Assembly (NCBI GenBank): GCA_043745195.1
Contig: JAYTTF010000100.1
Location: 7,406 to 71,405 of the forward strand
DNA: 64,000 nucleotides
Source: JANXSF01 sp043745195
Lineage (GTDB): Bacteria; Acidobacteriota; Terriglobia; Bryobacterales; Bryobacteraceae
Reading direction: 5' to 3'
In this document: one piece after another, positions 26,574 to 34,234 of the stretch
How the letters are laid out: each line of letters opens with the position of its first letter
Position numbering within the stretch: position 1 is the first letter of the stretch
Made by a program: the position numbers and the translations under genes
Notes under the pieces: model-generated
What the model was told of the DNA's origin: nothing
Seen by the model: the letters and a program-made list of their open reading frames with translations, nothing else
Databases searched by the model: none

Positions 26574-26620
26574 TGTTTTGCGCTATTTTGTTGGTCATTT
26601 TTTCTCAACTGCCGTTTTTA
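26574..26620. repeat. Dispersed intergenic repeat, copy 1
   Basis: About 46 bases here (starting GTTTTGCGCTATTTTG and running through TCTCAACTGCCG) recur at 56452-56500 in the same orientation with only a few substitutions and one indel. Both copies lie between genes. The function is unknown; it may be a mobile-element remnant. Confidence 0.6.
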
Positions 26621-26699
26621 GAAACGCTTCGCCCCTGACCCAGCTTGAGGGTTTGCCAGACACTTTCATCCTCACCCGGGGAGAGCGGTAGAATCAAGC

Positions 26700-26933
26700 A
26701 TGCAGCCCTACAAGAATTATTCCTGGATTGTATCCGACCCGGCGCTTCTGGGTGGCAAACTCGCGATCCGCGGAACCAGGTTGTCGGTGGCTCTGATCCT
26801 TGAATGCCTTTCTTCAAATATGACCTTGAAGGATATTGAAGAGAGCTTCGACGGAGCTTTTCCCGAAGAGGCGCTGTCTGAAGTGCTTCGGGTTGCCTCA
26901 GAATTGGCGGATTCCTTTCATGTGGCTGCTTGA
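26700..26933 (+). CDS. DUF433 domain protein, putative antitoxin
   Basis: The 77-residue protein has the DUF433 pattern: IVSDPALLGGKLAIRGTRLS followed by ILECLSSNMTLKDI. DUF433 proteins are small winged-helix-like antitoxins usually paired with PIN-like partners. The next gene, a DUF5615 PIN-like protein, overlaps its 3' end by 14 bases, so the two form a recognised toxin-antitoxin type. Confidence 0.88.
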   Translation: MQPYKNYSWIVSDPALLGGKLAIRGTRLSVALILECLSSNMTLKDIEESFDGAFPEEALSEVLRVASELADSFHVAA

Positions 26934-27279
26934 CGCCAACATCGATGTCCATTTGTATTCACTGCTTCGGGAGCTTGGAGTCAGCACGGAATCGGCAGCC
27001 TTTCGCGGGTGGAAAGCGCTCGAAAATGGACAACTCGTCTCCGCCGCAGTTGCGTCGGGATTTGATTGCCTACTGACTCGGGATAGCCTGTTCGGGGAGT
27101 CTGCATCAAAAGCGCTGAAGCAGTTTCCAGGCTTTGCAATCGTCGTTGTTACGCTGCCCCAACAACCGTGGGCAGCGTACAAAGTATCATTTCTCAATCA
27201 GTGGCATGTTCAACCCATTGTGCCGATCCACGGAAGCCTAACCAGTTGGCCGAGTGGCGACCGGGCTGATCAAGACTGA
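26920..27279 (+). CDS. DUF5615 PIN-like protein, putative toxin
   Basis: From ATG at 26920 the product is 119 residues beginning MWLLDANIDVHLYSLLRELG, with the first PIN acidic residue in LLDANID, and later DCLLTRDSLFGE carrying the second acidic cluster. This is the DUF5615/Mut7-C-like group of PIN-fold proteins, presumed ribonucleases. The start within the DUF433 gene means translational coupling. The far C-terminus is not conserved in the family as far as I know. Confidence 0.82.
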   Translation: MWLLDANIDVHLYSLLRELGVSTESAAFRGWKALENGQLVSAAVASGFDCLLTRDSLFGESASKALKQFPGFAIVVVTLPQQPWAAYKVSFLNQWHVQPIVPIHGSLTSWPSGDRADQD

Positions 27280-27655
27280 AAGCCAAATCGCAAAACAAAG
27301 CCATTTTGCCGATTTCCAGCAACTAGAAAACCACCGGTAACAACTACTGATCACCTGAATTTCCCCTCTTTTCAGTGGCATGCAAAAATGCACCCGTTGC
27401 GCTTTCAAAAACCTGTGAGACTATTTATTCAGGAAGACAAATTGCTGGCCAGCAACTTCCCAAAAATTGAGTCCTCGAGGCAATAAAATCCTCTGGCGTT
27501 CTAAATTGAATCTGAATCGCAAACACGGCTTTGAGCACCGTGAATGCGAGCCCTAAAGCAGGCTGTTAGTGATTTGCAGCCCAGAAGATGAAACAAGGAA
27601 CGCCAGTTGAAATGAATTTTGCATTTCCCATTTCGCGAGGCTGTAGTGTGTTTGT
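27280..27655. other. Gene-free interval
   Basis: This 376-base AT-richer stretch lies between the convergent DUF5615 gene and the aminotransferase. Short frames occur on both strands but none has a recognisable product or a good ribosome-binding site. I see no strong terminator hairpin. Confidence 0.5.
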
Positions 27656-28936
27656 TTATCTGGCACCAAGAGCCCGATCAAACATTGCGGTGAAATCATC
27701 AATATCCGATTTCCCGATATTCAAAGGCGGCGTGATGCGGAACACATTTCCGTGCAATCCGCCCTTTCCTATTAATAAGCCTTCGCGCCGGCAAGCCTCC
27801 AAAATTCGCGCTGTTTGCTTGGTTGCGGGCTCCTTCGATTCGCGATTCGTTACCAACTCCACCGCCTGCATTAATCCCATGCCACGCACATCGCCAACGA
27901 TTGGATGCTTTTCTTGCAGCTCCAGCAATTTTCCGCGCAAGTACTCGCCTTGAGTAACGACGTTACTCATTAACTGATGCCGTTCAATAAAATCGATCAC
28001 TGCTCCGGCGGCAGTCGATGCCAGTGGATTGCCGCCAAACGTGGATATAGTTAAGCCTTTCAGAGAATCGGCCACTTCAGGCTTGGCGATGGTTACGGCA
28101 ATTGGAATCCCGTTGCCCAATCCTTTTGCTGAAGTGATGATATCCGGCACAACGCCCCAATGTTCAATTCCAAACCATTTCCCCGTTCGACCCCAGGCAG
28201 TCTGCACTTCGTCAGCAATGAACAGGCCACCATGAGCCCGGACGATCTCAGCCGCAATTTTGAAATACTCCTTTGGCGGAGTAATGAAACCACCAATCCC
28301 CTGAATTGGTTCCGCAATGAAACCAGCCACGCGTCCTGACGTGCTGGTTTGGATTAGGTCCTTCAAATCCTGTGCGCAACGAACTTCGCAGTCAGGATAG
28401 GTAAGCCCAAACGGACAGCGGTAGCAATACGCGTTGTGCCCATGAACAAATCCCGCTTGGGGATGCAACGACTGACGCCACTGCTGCTGACCATTCATCG
28501 CCATGCCCGAACCGCGTCCGTGATAGCCGTGCCTGAGTGCAACAATTTCAGACGAACCGGTATAGCAACGTGCAGTCAAAATAGCAGCATCGTTAGCCTC
28601 ACTTCCCGAATTGGTGAAGAACGATTTCGTCAACTGTTGCCCGGGCGTGATGGTTGCTATCTTCGCAGCAAGGCGGGCTTGCGGTTCATTGACGAACAAA
28701 GTGGAAACATGTTGCAACTTATCCAATTGTTTGTGAAGTTCAGCGTTCACTTCGTCGTTGGCATGGCCCACGCTAACCGTGACAATGCCGCAAAGAAAAT
28801 CCAGATATTGTTTGCCATCGGCGTCCCAAACATATTGATTTTTAGCATGGGTTAACAGCAACGGTTCTTCAAAGAAGTGGAACACGGAAGGGAACAAATG
28901 TTCCTTGTGTGCCAATATAATTTCGCGAGGACTCAT
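27656..28936 (-). CDS. Class III PLP-dependent aminotransferase in the acylation operon
   Basis: The 426-residue fold-type I enzyme has the PLP region FFTNSGSEANDAAI, the Asp-containing ADEVQTAWGRTG and the Schiff-base Lys in ITSAKGLGNG. It belongs to the AGXT2/4-aminobutyrate aminotransferase group, which acts on omega- or beta-amino groups. An inserted Cys motif CYRCPFG with two further Cys (CX2CX8CX3C) could bind a metal; the second aminotransferase in the window shares it. It starts six bases after the ketosynthase III gene, so it belongs to the MBOAT/ACP operon and may transaminate an acyl intermediate made there. That role is inferred from position only. Confidence 0.88.
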   Translation of the reverse strand: MSPREIILAHKEHLFPSVFHFFEEPLLLTHAKNQYVWDADGKQYLDFLCGIVTVSVGHANDEVNAELHKQLDKLQHVSTLFVNEPQARLAAKIATITPGQQLTKSFFTNSGSEANDAAILTARCYTGSSEIVALRHGYHGRGSGMAMNGQQQWRQSLHPQAGFVHGHNAYCYRCPFGLTYPDCEVRCAQDLKDLIQTSTSGRVAGFIAEPIQGIGGFITPPKEYFKIAAEIVRAHGGLFIADEVQTAWGRTGKWFGIEHWGVVPDIITSAKGLGNGIPIAVTIAKPEVADSLKGLTISTFGGNPLASTAAGAVIDFIERHQLMSNVVTQGEYLRGKLLELQEKHPIVGDVRGMGLMQAVELVTNRESKEPATKQTARILEACRREGLLIGKGGLHGNVFRITPPLNIGKSDIDDFTAMFDRALGAR

Positions 28937-28942
28937 TTACAT

Positions 28943-29875
28943 CTATGTTCCCATAGCCAGCAGCGCGCCCCAATGAAATCCCGCTCCAAACGCGGCAAAG
29001 CAGACGGGAACGCCGGGCCTGAACCCTTCCGCTTGGCACCACTCGTCAGCGGCAATCAGCATGGAGGCCGACGAAGTGTTTCCATACCTTGCGATGTTGG
29101 AATAAAATCGATCCGGGCTCACTTCTAAGGAGCCGGCAATTTTCAAAATCAGATTCTGGTTGGCTTGGTGCATCAGGAATACTTGGGCCTGACTGACAGC
29201 CAGACTGTTCCTTTCAAACACGCCGGTGATCACTCGCGGGATCTTGCGGGTTGCCTGCAGAATCACCGCCCGGCCGTTCATTTGCAGTGGGCTGTTGAAT
29301 TCCACTTTCAACTCATCGGCAAACGCACCATCACTGTGCAGTTCAGAATCTACTATGCGCGCAACGCCGCTATCGGGGGTAACCAGGCACGCCCCTGCAC
29401 CATCGCCGAAAAGAACCGCAATACCACGATCCATGGGCTGGCGCATCACAATTGACGACATTTTTTCCGCACCAATCACCAGAATGTTCCCGCTAGTTGT
29501 AGCCAGTTTGCTCGCCAAGGAAATGCCGAATAGCGAGCCGCAGCTAGCCATGGGAAGATCAACGGCAGGAACGGAATCAAGCCCCAAAAGATGAGCTACC
29601 TTTGATGCTGGGCCCGGAAACTGACGTTCGCTGGATCCACTTGCAACAAGAATCATGGAAAGATCTAAAGGCCGCAGCCCAGCGCTTTCCAAACATTTCA
29701 ATCCAGCTTTGTAGGCCATGTCCGCAACGGTTTCCTCCGCTGCGGCAAATCGCCGTGACTCAATACCTGACACGTTGCGAATCCATTCAGAATCACAACC
29801 CACCAGCGCGCCTATTTCCTCATTCGAAACTTCTCTTGCCGGAAGATAGCTTCCAAAGGCCTTCAAAAAAGCCAC
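28943..29875 (-). CDS. 3-oxoacyl-ACP synthase III (FabH-like)
   Basis: This 310-residue KAS III-type ketosynthase has the full catalytic triad: Cys112 in PMASCGSLFG, His236 in MHQANQNLI and Asn266 in RYGNTSSAS. KAS III enzymes condense an acyl-CoA with malonyl-ACP to give a beta-ketoacyl-ACP. It stands four bases downstream of an acyl carrier protein gene and six bases upstream of an aminotransferase, not with other fatty acid synthesis genes. It therefore probably makes a dedicated acyl chain for this operon. The ATG fits the usual N-terminus. Confidence 0.9.
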   Translation of the reverse strand: MAFLKAFGSYLPAREVSNEEIGALVGCDSEWIRNVSGIESRRFAAAEETVADMAYKAGLKCLESAGLRPLDLSMILVASGSSERQFPGPASKVAHLLGLDSVPAVDLPMASCGSLFGISLASKLATTSGNILVIGAEKMSSIVMRQPMDRGIAVLFGDGAGACLVTPDSGVARIVDSELHSDGAFADELKVEFNSPLQMNGRAVILQATRKIPRVITGVFERNSLAVSQAQVFLMHQANQNLILKIAGSLEVSPDRFYSNIARYGNTSSASMLIAADEWCQAEGFRPGVPVCFAAFGAGFHWGALLAMGT

Positions 29876-29879
29876 CGGG

Positions 29880-30116
29880 CTAGTGCCCCCACCCAGCTAG
29901 GTTTTCCTCAATGCGTTCCACGCTATCGAATTTCCGGGGATTCAAGGCAGAATCAGGAATTTTCAAATTGAATTTTTTCTCGAGTGCAGTTACAAGATCG
30001 GTTAAGGCAAAGGAATCCAGCATGCCCGATTCAAATAGCGACTCATCCGCTCCCAGCTTAAATTCCTTGCCGGAAACGGTTTTTATAATCTGAATAATTT
30101 GTTCGCGCGTGGTCAT
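29880..30116 (-). CDS. Acyl carrier protein
   Basis: The 78-residue acidic helical protein has the phosphopantetheine attachment motif LDSFALTDLV with Ser35, preceded by ESLFESGM. It differs from housekeeping AcpP, which usually reads DSLD at this site, so it is likely a specialised carrier such as DltC or those of secondary pathways. It lies between the second SGNH hydrolase and the ketosynthase gene, with gaps of 8 and 4 bases. It would carry the acyl group made by the ketosynthase in the cytoplasm. Confidence 0.9.
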   Translation of the reverse strand: MTTREQIIQIIKTVSGKEFKLGADESLFESGMLDSFALTDLVTALEKKFNLKIPDSALNPRKFDSVERIEENLAGWGH

Positions 30117-30124
30117 GGGCGCTG

Positions 30125-31420
30125 TTAATTTTCTCCTGCTTTTACGGTGGGTTCGTCCCTTACCTTCAGGTAAGCGGAAAATTGTCCGATTAACTCTTTA
30201 TACAATGCCGCGCCTAACAAACGGTAGCCCTGGCTTGTGAAATGCACATAATCCGATTGAGCAAAGCCCGCTGAAATCCATTGACGCATGGATCCTTTGC
30301 CGCCCATTCGTGCCCGAATATCAAGAAATGCAGCACCTGCTGTTGCCGCCGCCTGGCGCTGCGCTTCCACAACAATGTCGATGCCGGCCATCGGAGCCCA
30401 CTGGCCGCGAGTGCGAATCCAGCGGTCGGGAGGGCCAATCACAAGCAGCGAGGCAGTTGGCGCGGCGCGCCGCATACGTTCCAGAACCTGCCCAAATGTG
30501 GAACGGTAGCCTTCTAAAGTTAAATCAGAATTTCCCGCTTCATTGGTTCCATATGCCAGCACAATCAAGGCTGGACTGCGACGATACATGTGTGCCCTTA
30601 GCAGTGGCTCATCCCAACCCAATAACATTCCCGCTTGAGCACCGTTAATCCCCAATGTCTCCCAAGTGACCCCGTGGGCGTTGTCCGTAGTCCAACCAAA
30701 CAGGCGCACTGGTCTTGTGTCGAGGGTGCGGATAGCAAAGCGATGCTCACCCGGCTCTACTGGTATTTTCACGTAGCCTGGCGCACGATCCCCATCGGTG
30801 CCCACTTTGAATGGTTCCGCAGAATTCACGCGCAATTCAAAAGCGCCACCACCAGGTTGCTGCAGATATAGCAATTCAGCTTGTTGGCAATTTGCGTCCA
30901 GAGTGGCGGATTCATTGGGGTGCGTTGAAGTTGTAGCAATTCCTGCAAGTCCGTAAAGTCCATCTCCGCTGCGACCTATCAACCCATGCGTATACCAGCT
31001 TAATGGCCCATAACTTTTCACATCCATGCGGCGATAACCGTTCCAAGGCCGACCAGCATGCGAAAAGCCGGCGCCTCCATTCCCGAATCTGGCTTGAAAC
31101 AATTCGCGAGTTGCGGCAGGCCAATCGTCGGAGGCAGCATGAGAATCGCCGTAATGCAGAATGTGAACCGGGGCTGCGATTTCGGGAAGTTTCTCTGCCC
31201 GATAAAGTTGCTCTAAGAAGGGAACCAGTGCCGCTGGATTTTCCATGGTGCTGGGTGCGTCCAACCACGCAGCGACTTCCTCTTTGGCTGTTCCCCGCTC
31301 GGCTGCTGCGGTAATTGAAGGCTTCTTAGCAGCACTTCTTTTCTTTCGAGCCGTAGCAGCAGGTGCAGGAGTGGCCAGTCCGGCACCGAATGCCGCCAGA
31401 AGCGCTACGCCAATTACCAT
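30125..31420 (-). CDS. Exported SGNH hydrolase-like protein (second of tandem pair)
   Basis: From the ATG at 31420, four bases after the upstream stop, the product is 431 residues with a signal peptide (MVIGVALLAAFGAGLATPAPA) and a basic, Ala/Lys-rich linker. SGNH blocks are visible: Ser in ILHYGDSHAASD, Gly in GINGAQAG, Asn in LAYGTNEAG, and Asp/His in DYVHFTSQGY. Thus all four catalytic positions are present although the GDSL box reads GDSH. A beta-rich insertion sits between the first two blocks, as in the neighbouring gene. It probably transfers or removes acyl groups on envelope glycans together with the MBOAT protein. Confidence 0.85.
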   Translation of the reverse strand: MVIGVALLAAFGAGLATPAPAATARKKRSAAKKPSITAAAERGTAKEEVAAWLDAPSTMENPAALVPFLEQLYRAEKLPEIAAPVHILHYGDSHAASDDWPAATRELFQARFGNGGAGFSHAGRPWNGYRRMDVKSYGPLSWYTHGLIGRSGDGLYGLAGIATTSTHPNESATLDANCQQAELLYLQQPGGGAFELRVNSAEPFKVGTDGDRAPGYVKIPVEPGEHRFAIRTLDTRPVRLFGWTTDNAHGVTWETLGINGAQAGMLLGWDEPLLRAHMYRRSPALIVLAYGTNEAGNSDLTLEGYRSTFGQVLERMRRAAPTASLLVIGPPDRWIRTRGQWAPMAGIDIVVEAQRQAAATAGAAFLDIRARMGGKGSMRQWISAGFAQSDYVHFTSQGYRLLGAALYKELIGQFSAYLKVRDEPTVKAGEN

Positions 31421-31424
31421 GCCG

Positions 31425-32786
31425 CTATTTCTTCTCAAATTTCTCACGCACCAGATCCACTTTGTATTTGTTGTAGCCATCCAGCATTGCTTTATAAAGC
31501 AGATTCCCCACAAGTTTTGCGCCTGCCGGCATTGGATGAATTAAGTCGGCCCCAACCATCCGCGGTTCTGATTGATACCAGCGGCCCATGGTGCCCGGAC
31601 CTCCCATGGCTTCAAATGTATTGAAGAATGCGCAATTCTTTGCAGCCGCAACTTTCTGTTCCAGGGTGACTAACTTTGTAAGTGCCGGAACACTTCCAAT
31701 TTCGCCGCTTGACATATGCTGACCACGATCCATGGGGCTCATCACCAAGATGGAACTTTCCGGTACAGCTTTGCGCACACGGTCAATCACCCGGATTAGT
31801 TCGTTTTCAAAAGTCTTATCAACAAACGAAGGATACACACTTTCGTTAGTCCCATAGTTGATCACCACCAGGTGCGGAGCCGTTTGGCGCAACTGCGCGG
31901 CCCAATGCTCTTCACTAAACATTCTGGCCAGCAGCGAAATATAAGCACCATTCACTCCAAGACTGTTATAGACAACACCAGGAGTCATTTTCCCCAGGCG
32001 CATTCCATAGAGACGAACCCGCCCTTGAATCTGGCCAATTGAATAATCAGAAATGCCAGGGTTTACTGAATAGGTTACGAAGCCGGGTTTGGTCTCAGCG
32101 CTGTTTGTGCTGATGGTCGCGATCGGCGATTTGTCTCCAAACAAGACGAACGAACCGCCACTGGGTTGGGCCAAGTAAGAAACTTCAACCACAGTATGTG
32201 TGTTGTCCTTCACGTGCACGTTCGCCGTGGAATTCCACTGTCCAAAGAAGCTGACTCCACCCAAACCAAACTGTCCATCTTTGATGTTTGATTTGTTGGC
32301 CGGCTCCATTTCCCAACCTGCCCCGCTGATTTCCACGCCTCGATGTTCATACCATTCCCAAGGCTTGTCGATGAAAGTGAAGCCATGCCCCGCGTCACCA
32401 AATTGCTTTTGCAGCAGTGCGCGCACATCGGCGGTGATCAAGTCGGCAGTGGTTGGCGAATCTCCGTAGTGAAGGATACGCGTGATGCCGGGGGCCGTTT
32501 TCATTTCCGTTTCGTGGAGGGCTTTGTAGAAACGCTTTAGATTGCCAGTGCTGTCCTGAATCTTGTGAAGATCCGTTTTGTTGATGTCGGTATTGGGCCG
32601 CAACCGAAGTTGTTCAGTTTCTAAAGGAGACACCGATTGACCACGCGGGGCAAACTCCAGCACCTGTCCAACGTAGCGCCAATCCAGCACTTTATAGTCT
32701 TTGAAATAAGGAATGAAATCGGGGATAGTCAACATCACGGCCAACATAGCCGCGGTTTGAAGGACTTTAATGGGATAAATGCTCAT
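31425..32786 (-). CDS. Exported SGNH hydrolase-like protein (first of tandem pair)
   Basis: The 453-residue protein has an N-terminal hydrophobic anchor or signal (VLQTAAMLAVMLTI). SGNH blocks are ILHYGDSPTTAD (Ser), GVNGAYIS (Gly), INYGTNES (Asn) and DLIHPMPAG (Asp/His). The GDSL box reads GDSP. It shares the block order, the beta-rich insertion and the length with the next gene, so the two look like diverged paralogues. Its ATG follows directly after the MBOAT stop codon with no gap. MBOAT proteins such as AlgI, PatA and DltB commonly work with SGNH partners (AlgJ/AlgX, PatB, DltD), which supports a joint acyl-transfer role. Confidence 0.86.
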   Translation of the reverse strand: MSIYPIKVLQTAAMLAVMLTIPDFIPYFKDYKVLDWRYVGQVLEFAPRGQSVSPLETEQLRLRPNTDINKTDLHKIQDSTGNLKRFYKALHETEMKTAPGITRILHYGDSPTTADLITADVRALLQKQFGDAGHGFTFIDKPWEWYEHRGVEISGAGWEMEPANKSNIKDGQFGLGGVSFFGQWNSTANVHVKDNTHTVVEVSYLAQPSGGSFVLFGDKSPIATISTNSAETKPGFVTYSVNPGISDYSIGQIQGRVRLYGMRLGKMTPGVVYNSLGVNGAYISLLARMFSEEHWAAQLRQTAPHLVVINYGTNESVYPSFVDKTFENELIRVIDRVRKAVPESSILVMSPMDRGQHMSSGEIGSVPALTKLVTLEQKVAAAKNCAFFNTFEAMGGPGTMGRWYQSEPRMVGADLIHPMPAGAKLVGNLLYKAMLDGYNKYKVDLVREKFEKK

Positions 32787-34181
32787 CTAGAATTTTGTGT
32801 AGATAAATGGTGCAGCACCTGTTGCTGCGACGTATTGAATGGCAATCGCAAGAAGCATTAAAGCAGTTGCCTGGGCGTAGAAAGGAATTCGTTCAAAGCT
32901 GGTCTGCGAAAAGTCGAACCACTCTTTTTTGACGTAATGACCCAGTATCGCAATCGCCAATACAATCCAGAGACCCGCTGAAACGTTGTCGAAGGATACT
33001 GTCAAGGAAGCTATGCGGCGGAGAATTTTCCAGGAACCTTGAAATGTTGAGGCCCGAAAAAAGATCCAGGCGAAGCAGACATACTGAACGGTGAAAAAGG
33101 TTGTTACCAAAGGGGGAAGCTTGCGGGGCACCTTGCCGCGGCGAACATCTAGAAAACGCACACCCGCCAGAGCCACCCCGTGCAGCAATCCCCAAACCAG
33201 AAAGTTCCAACTTGGGCCATGCCAAAAACCACCGATCGCCATGGTCAATATTAGATTAATATAGGGCCAAATTGTGGTTCGTTGACCGGGAAGAGAAAAG
33301 AATAAGTAATCCCGCAGCCAGTTGGATAATGAGATATGCCAGCGCCGCCAGAAATCAGCGATGTTGGCCGCAGCGTAGGGCGCATTGAAATTTTGCGGCA
33401 GCTTCACACCAAGCAAAAGAGCCGAGCCAATGGCAACATCGGAGTAACCGGAAAAGTCGTAGTAGAGTTGTACGGCGTATGCATAGACACCAATCAGTAC
33501 TTCGCTACCTGAATATAGATTGGGAAAATCAAAGACCCTGTTCACCAGATTTTCTGCCAGGTAATCGGCGATCAACATTTTTTTCATCAGCCCCAAACCA
33601 ATCAGGAAAAGAGCACGGCCTCCCTCAGCCGCATCCAACATTCGGGTTGTTTTTTCCAGTTGTGGAATTAGCGTGGAGACTCGTGTAATAGGCCCTGCAA
33701 GCGTTGTTGGGAAAAAGCTGACAGCGGCTAAATAGGTCAACAGGCTGCTTGTGGGTTTGGCGTCTTTGCGATAAATGTCTATGGTGTAGGTTAGCGATTG
33801 GAAGGCATAAAAGGAGATGCCCAACGAAAAAGTCCAGTTCCATTTGGGTGCCTCTGCTCCGACCATGCCTGCCAAATTTTCCAGGAAAAAAGGCATGTAC
33901 TTGAAAGTGGCCAGCATCCCTAAATTCAGCAGCACGCTAAGCGAAACAAGCGTTTTGCGACGGTCAAGATTTGAGGACCGGAAAATCATTCCGCCTAAAG
34001 CAAAATCAATAGTGGAAGCAATGGGGATCAATGCAAGATAAAACAGATCCCACTTGGCATAGAAAAAATAATTCGCAAAAAGGATAATCGCCAAACCAGC
34101 TACACGGAACCGGGATAGGGGCCAATACAGCAGAAAAACTGCAATCAGAAAAAAGAAGTAAGCCGAACTGGTCAAAAGCAT
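32787..34181 (-). CDS. MBOAT family O-acyltransferase (AlgI/DltB-like)
   Basis: The 464-residue polytopic protein carries the MBOAT signatures: GISFYAFQSLTYTIDIYR, PTTLAGPITR, the region NIADFWRRWHISLSNWLRDY, and the catalytic His in IGGFWHGPSWNFLVWGLLHG. MBOAT proteins pass an acyl group through the membrane to an extracellular polymer. This gene heads a leftward operon of MBOAT, two SGNH hydrolases, ACP, ketosynthase III and aminotransferase. Acyl donation by a carrier protein, as DltC gives D-alanine to DltB, is plausible. The divergent radical SAM gene starts 53 bases away. Confidence 0.93.
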   Translation of the reverse strand: MLLTSSAYFFFLIAVFLLYWPLSRFRVAGLAIILFANYFFYAKWDLFYLALIPIASTIDFALGGMIFRSSNLDRRKTLVSLSVLLNLGMLATFKYMPFFLENLAGMVGAEAPKWNWTFSLGISFYAFQSLTYTIDIYRKDAKPTSSLLTYLAAVSFFPTTLAGPITRVSTLIPQLEKTTRMLDAAEGGRALFLIGLGLMKKMLIADYLAENLVNRVFDFPNLYSGSEVLIGVYAYAVQLYYDFSGYSDVAIGSALLLGVKLPQNFNAPYAAANIADFWRRWHISLSNWLRDYLFFSLPGQRTTIWPYINLILTMAIGGFWHGPSWNFLVWGLLHGVALAGVRFLDVRRGKVPRKLPPLVTTFFTVQYVCFAWIFFRASTFQGSWKILRRIASLTVSFDNVSAGLWIVLAIAILGHYVKKEWFDFSQTSFERIPFYAQATALMLLAIAIQYVAATGAAPFIYTKF

Positions 34182-34234
34182 CGCGGAAGGATCGTCTGAT
34201 TATAGCGGGTTAAGGCCAGCTACGATGGTTAAGA

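Noticed and set aside
27280..27655. Minus-strand protein-like frame around 27440-27560
   Set aside because: It has no start, no ribosome-binding site and no recognisable motif; I could not tell it from chance.
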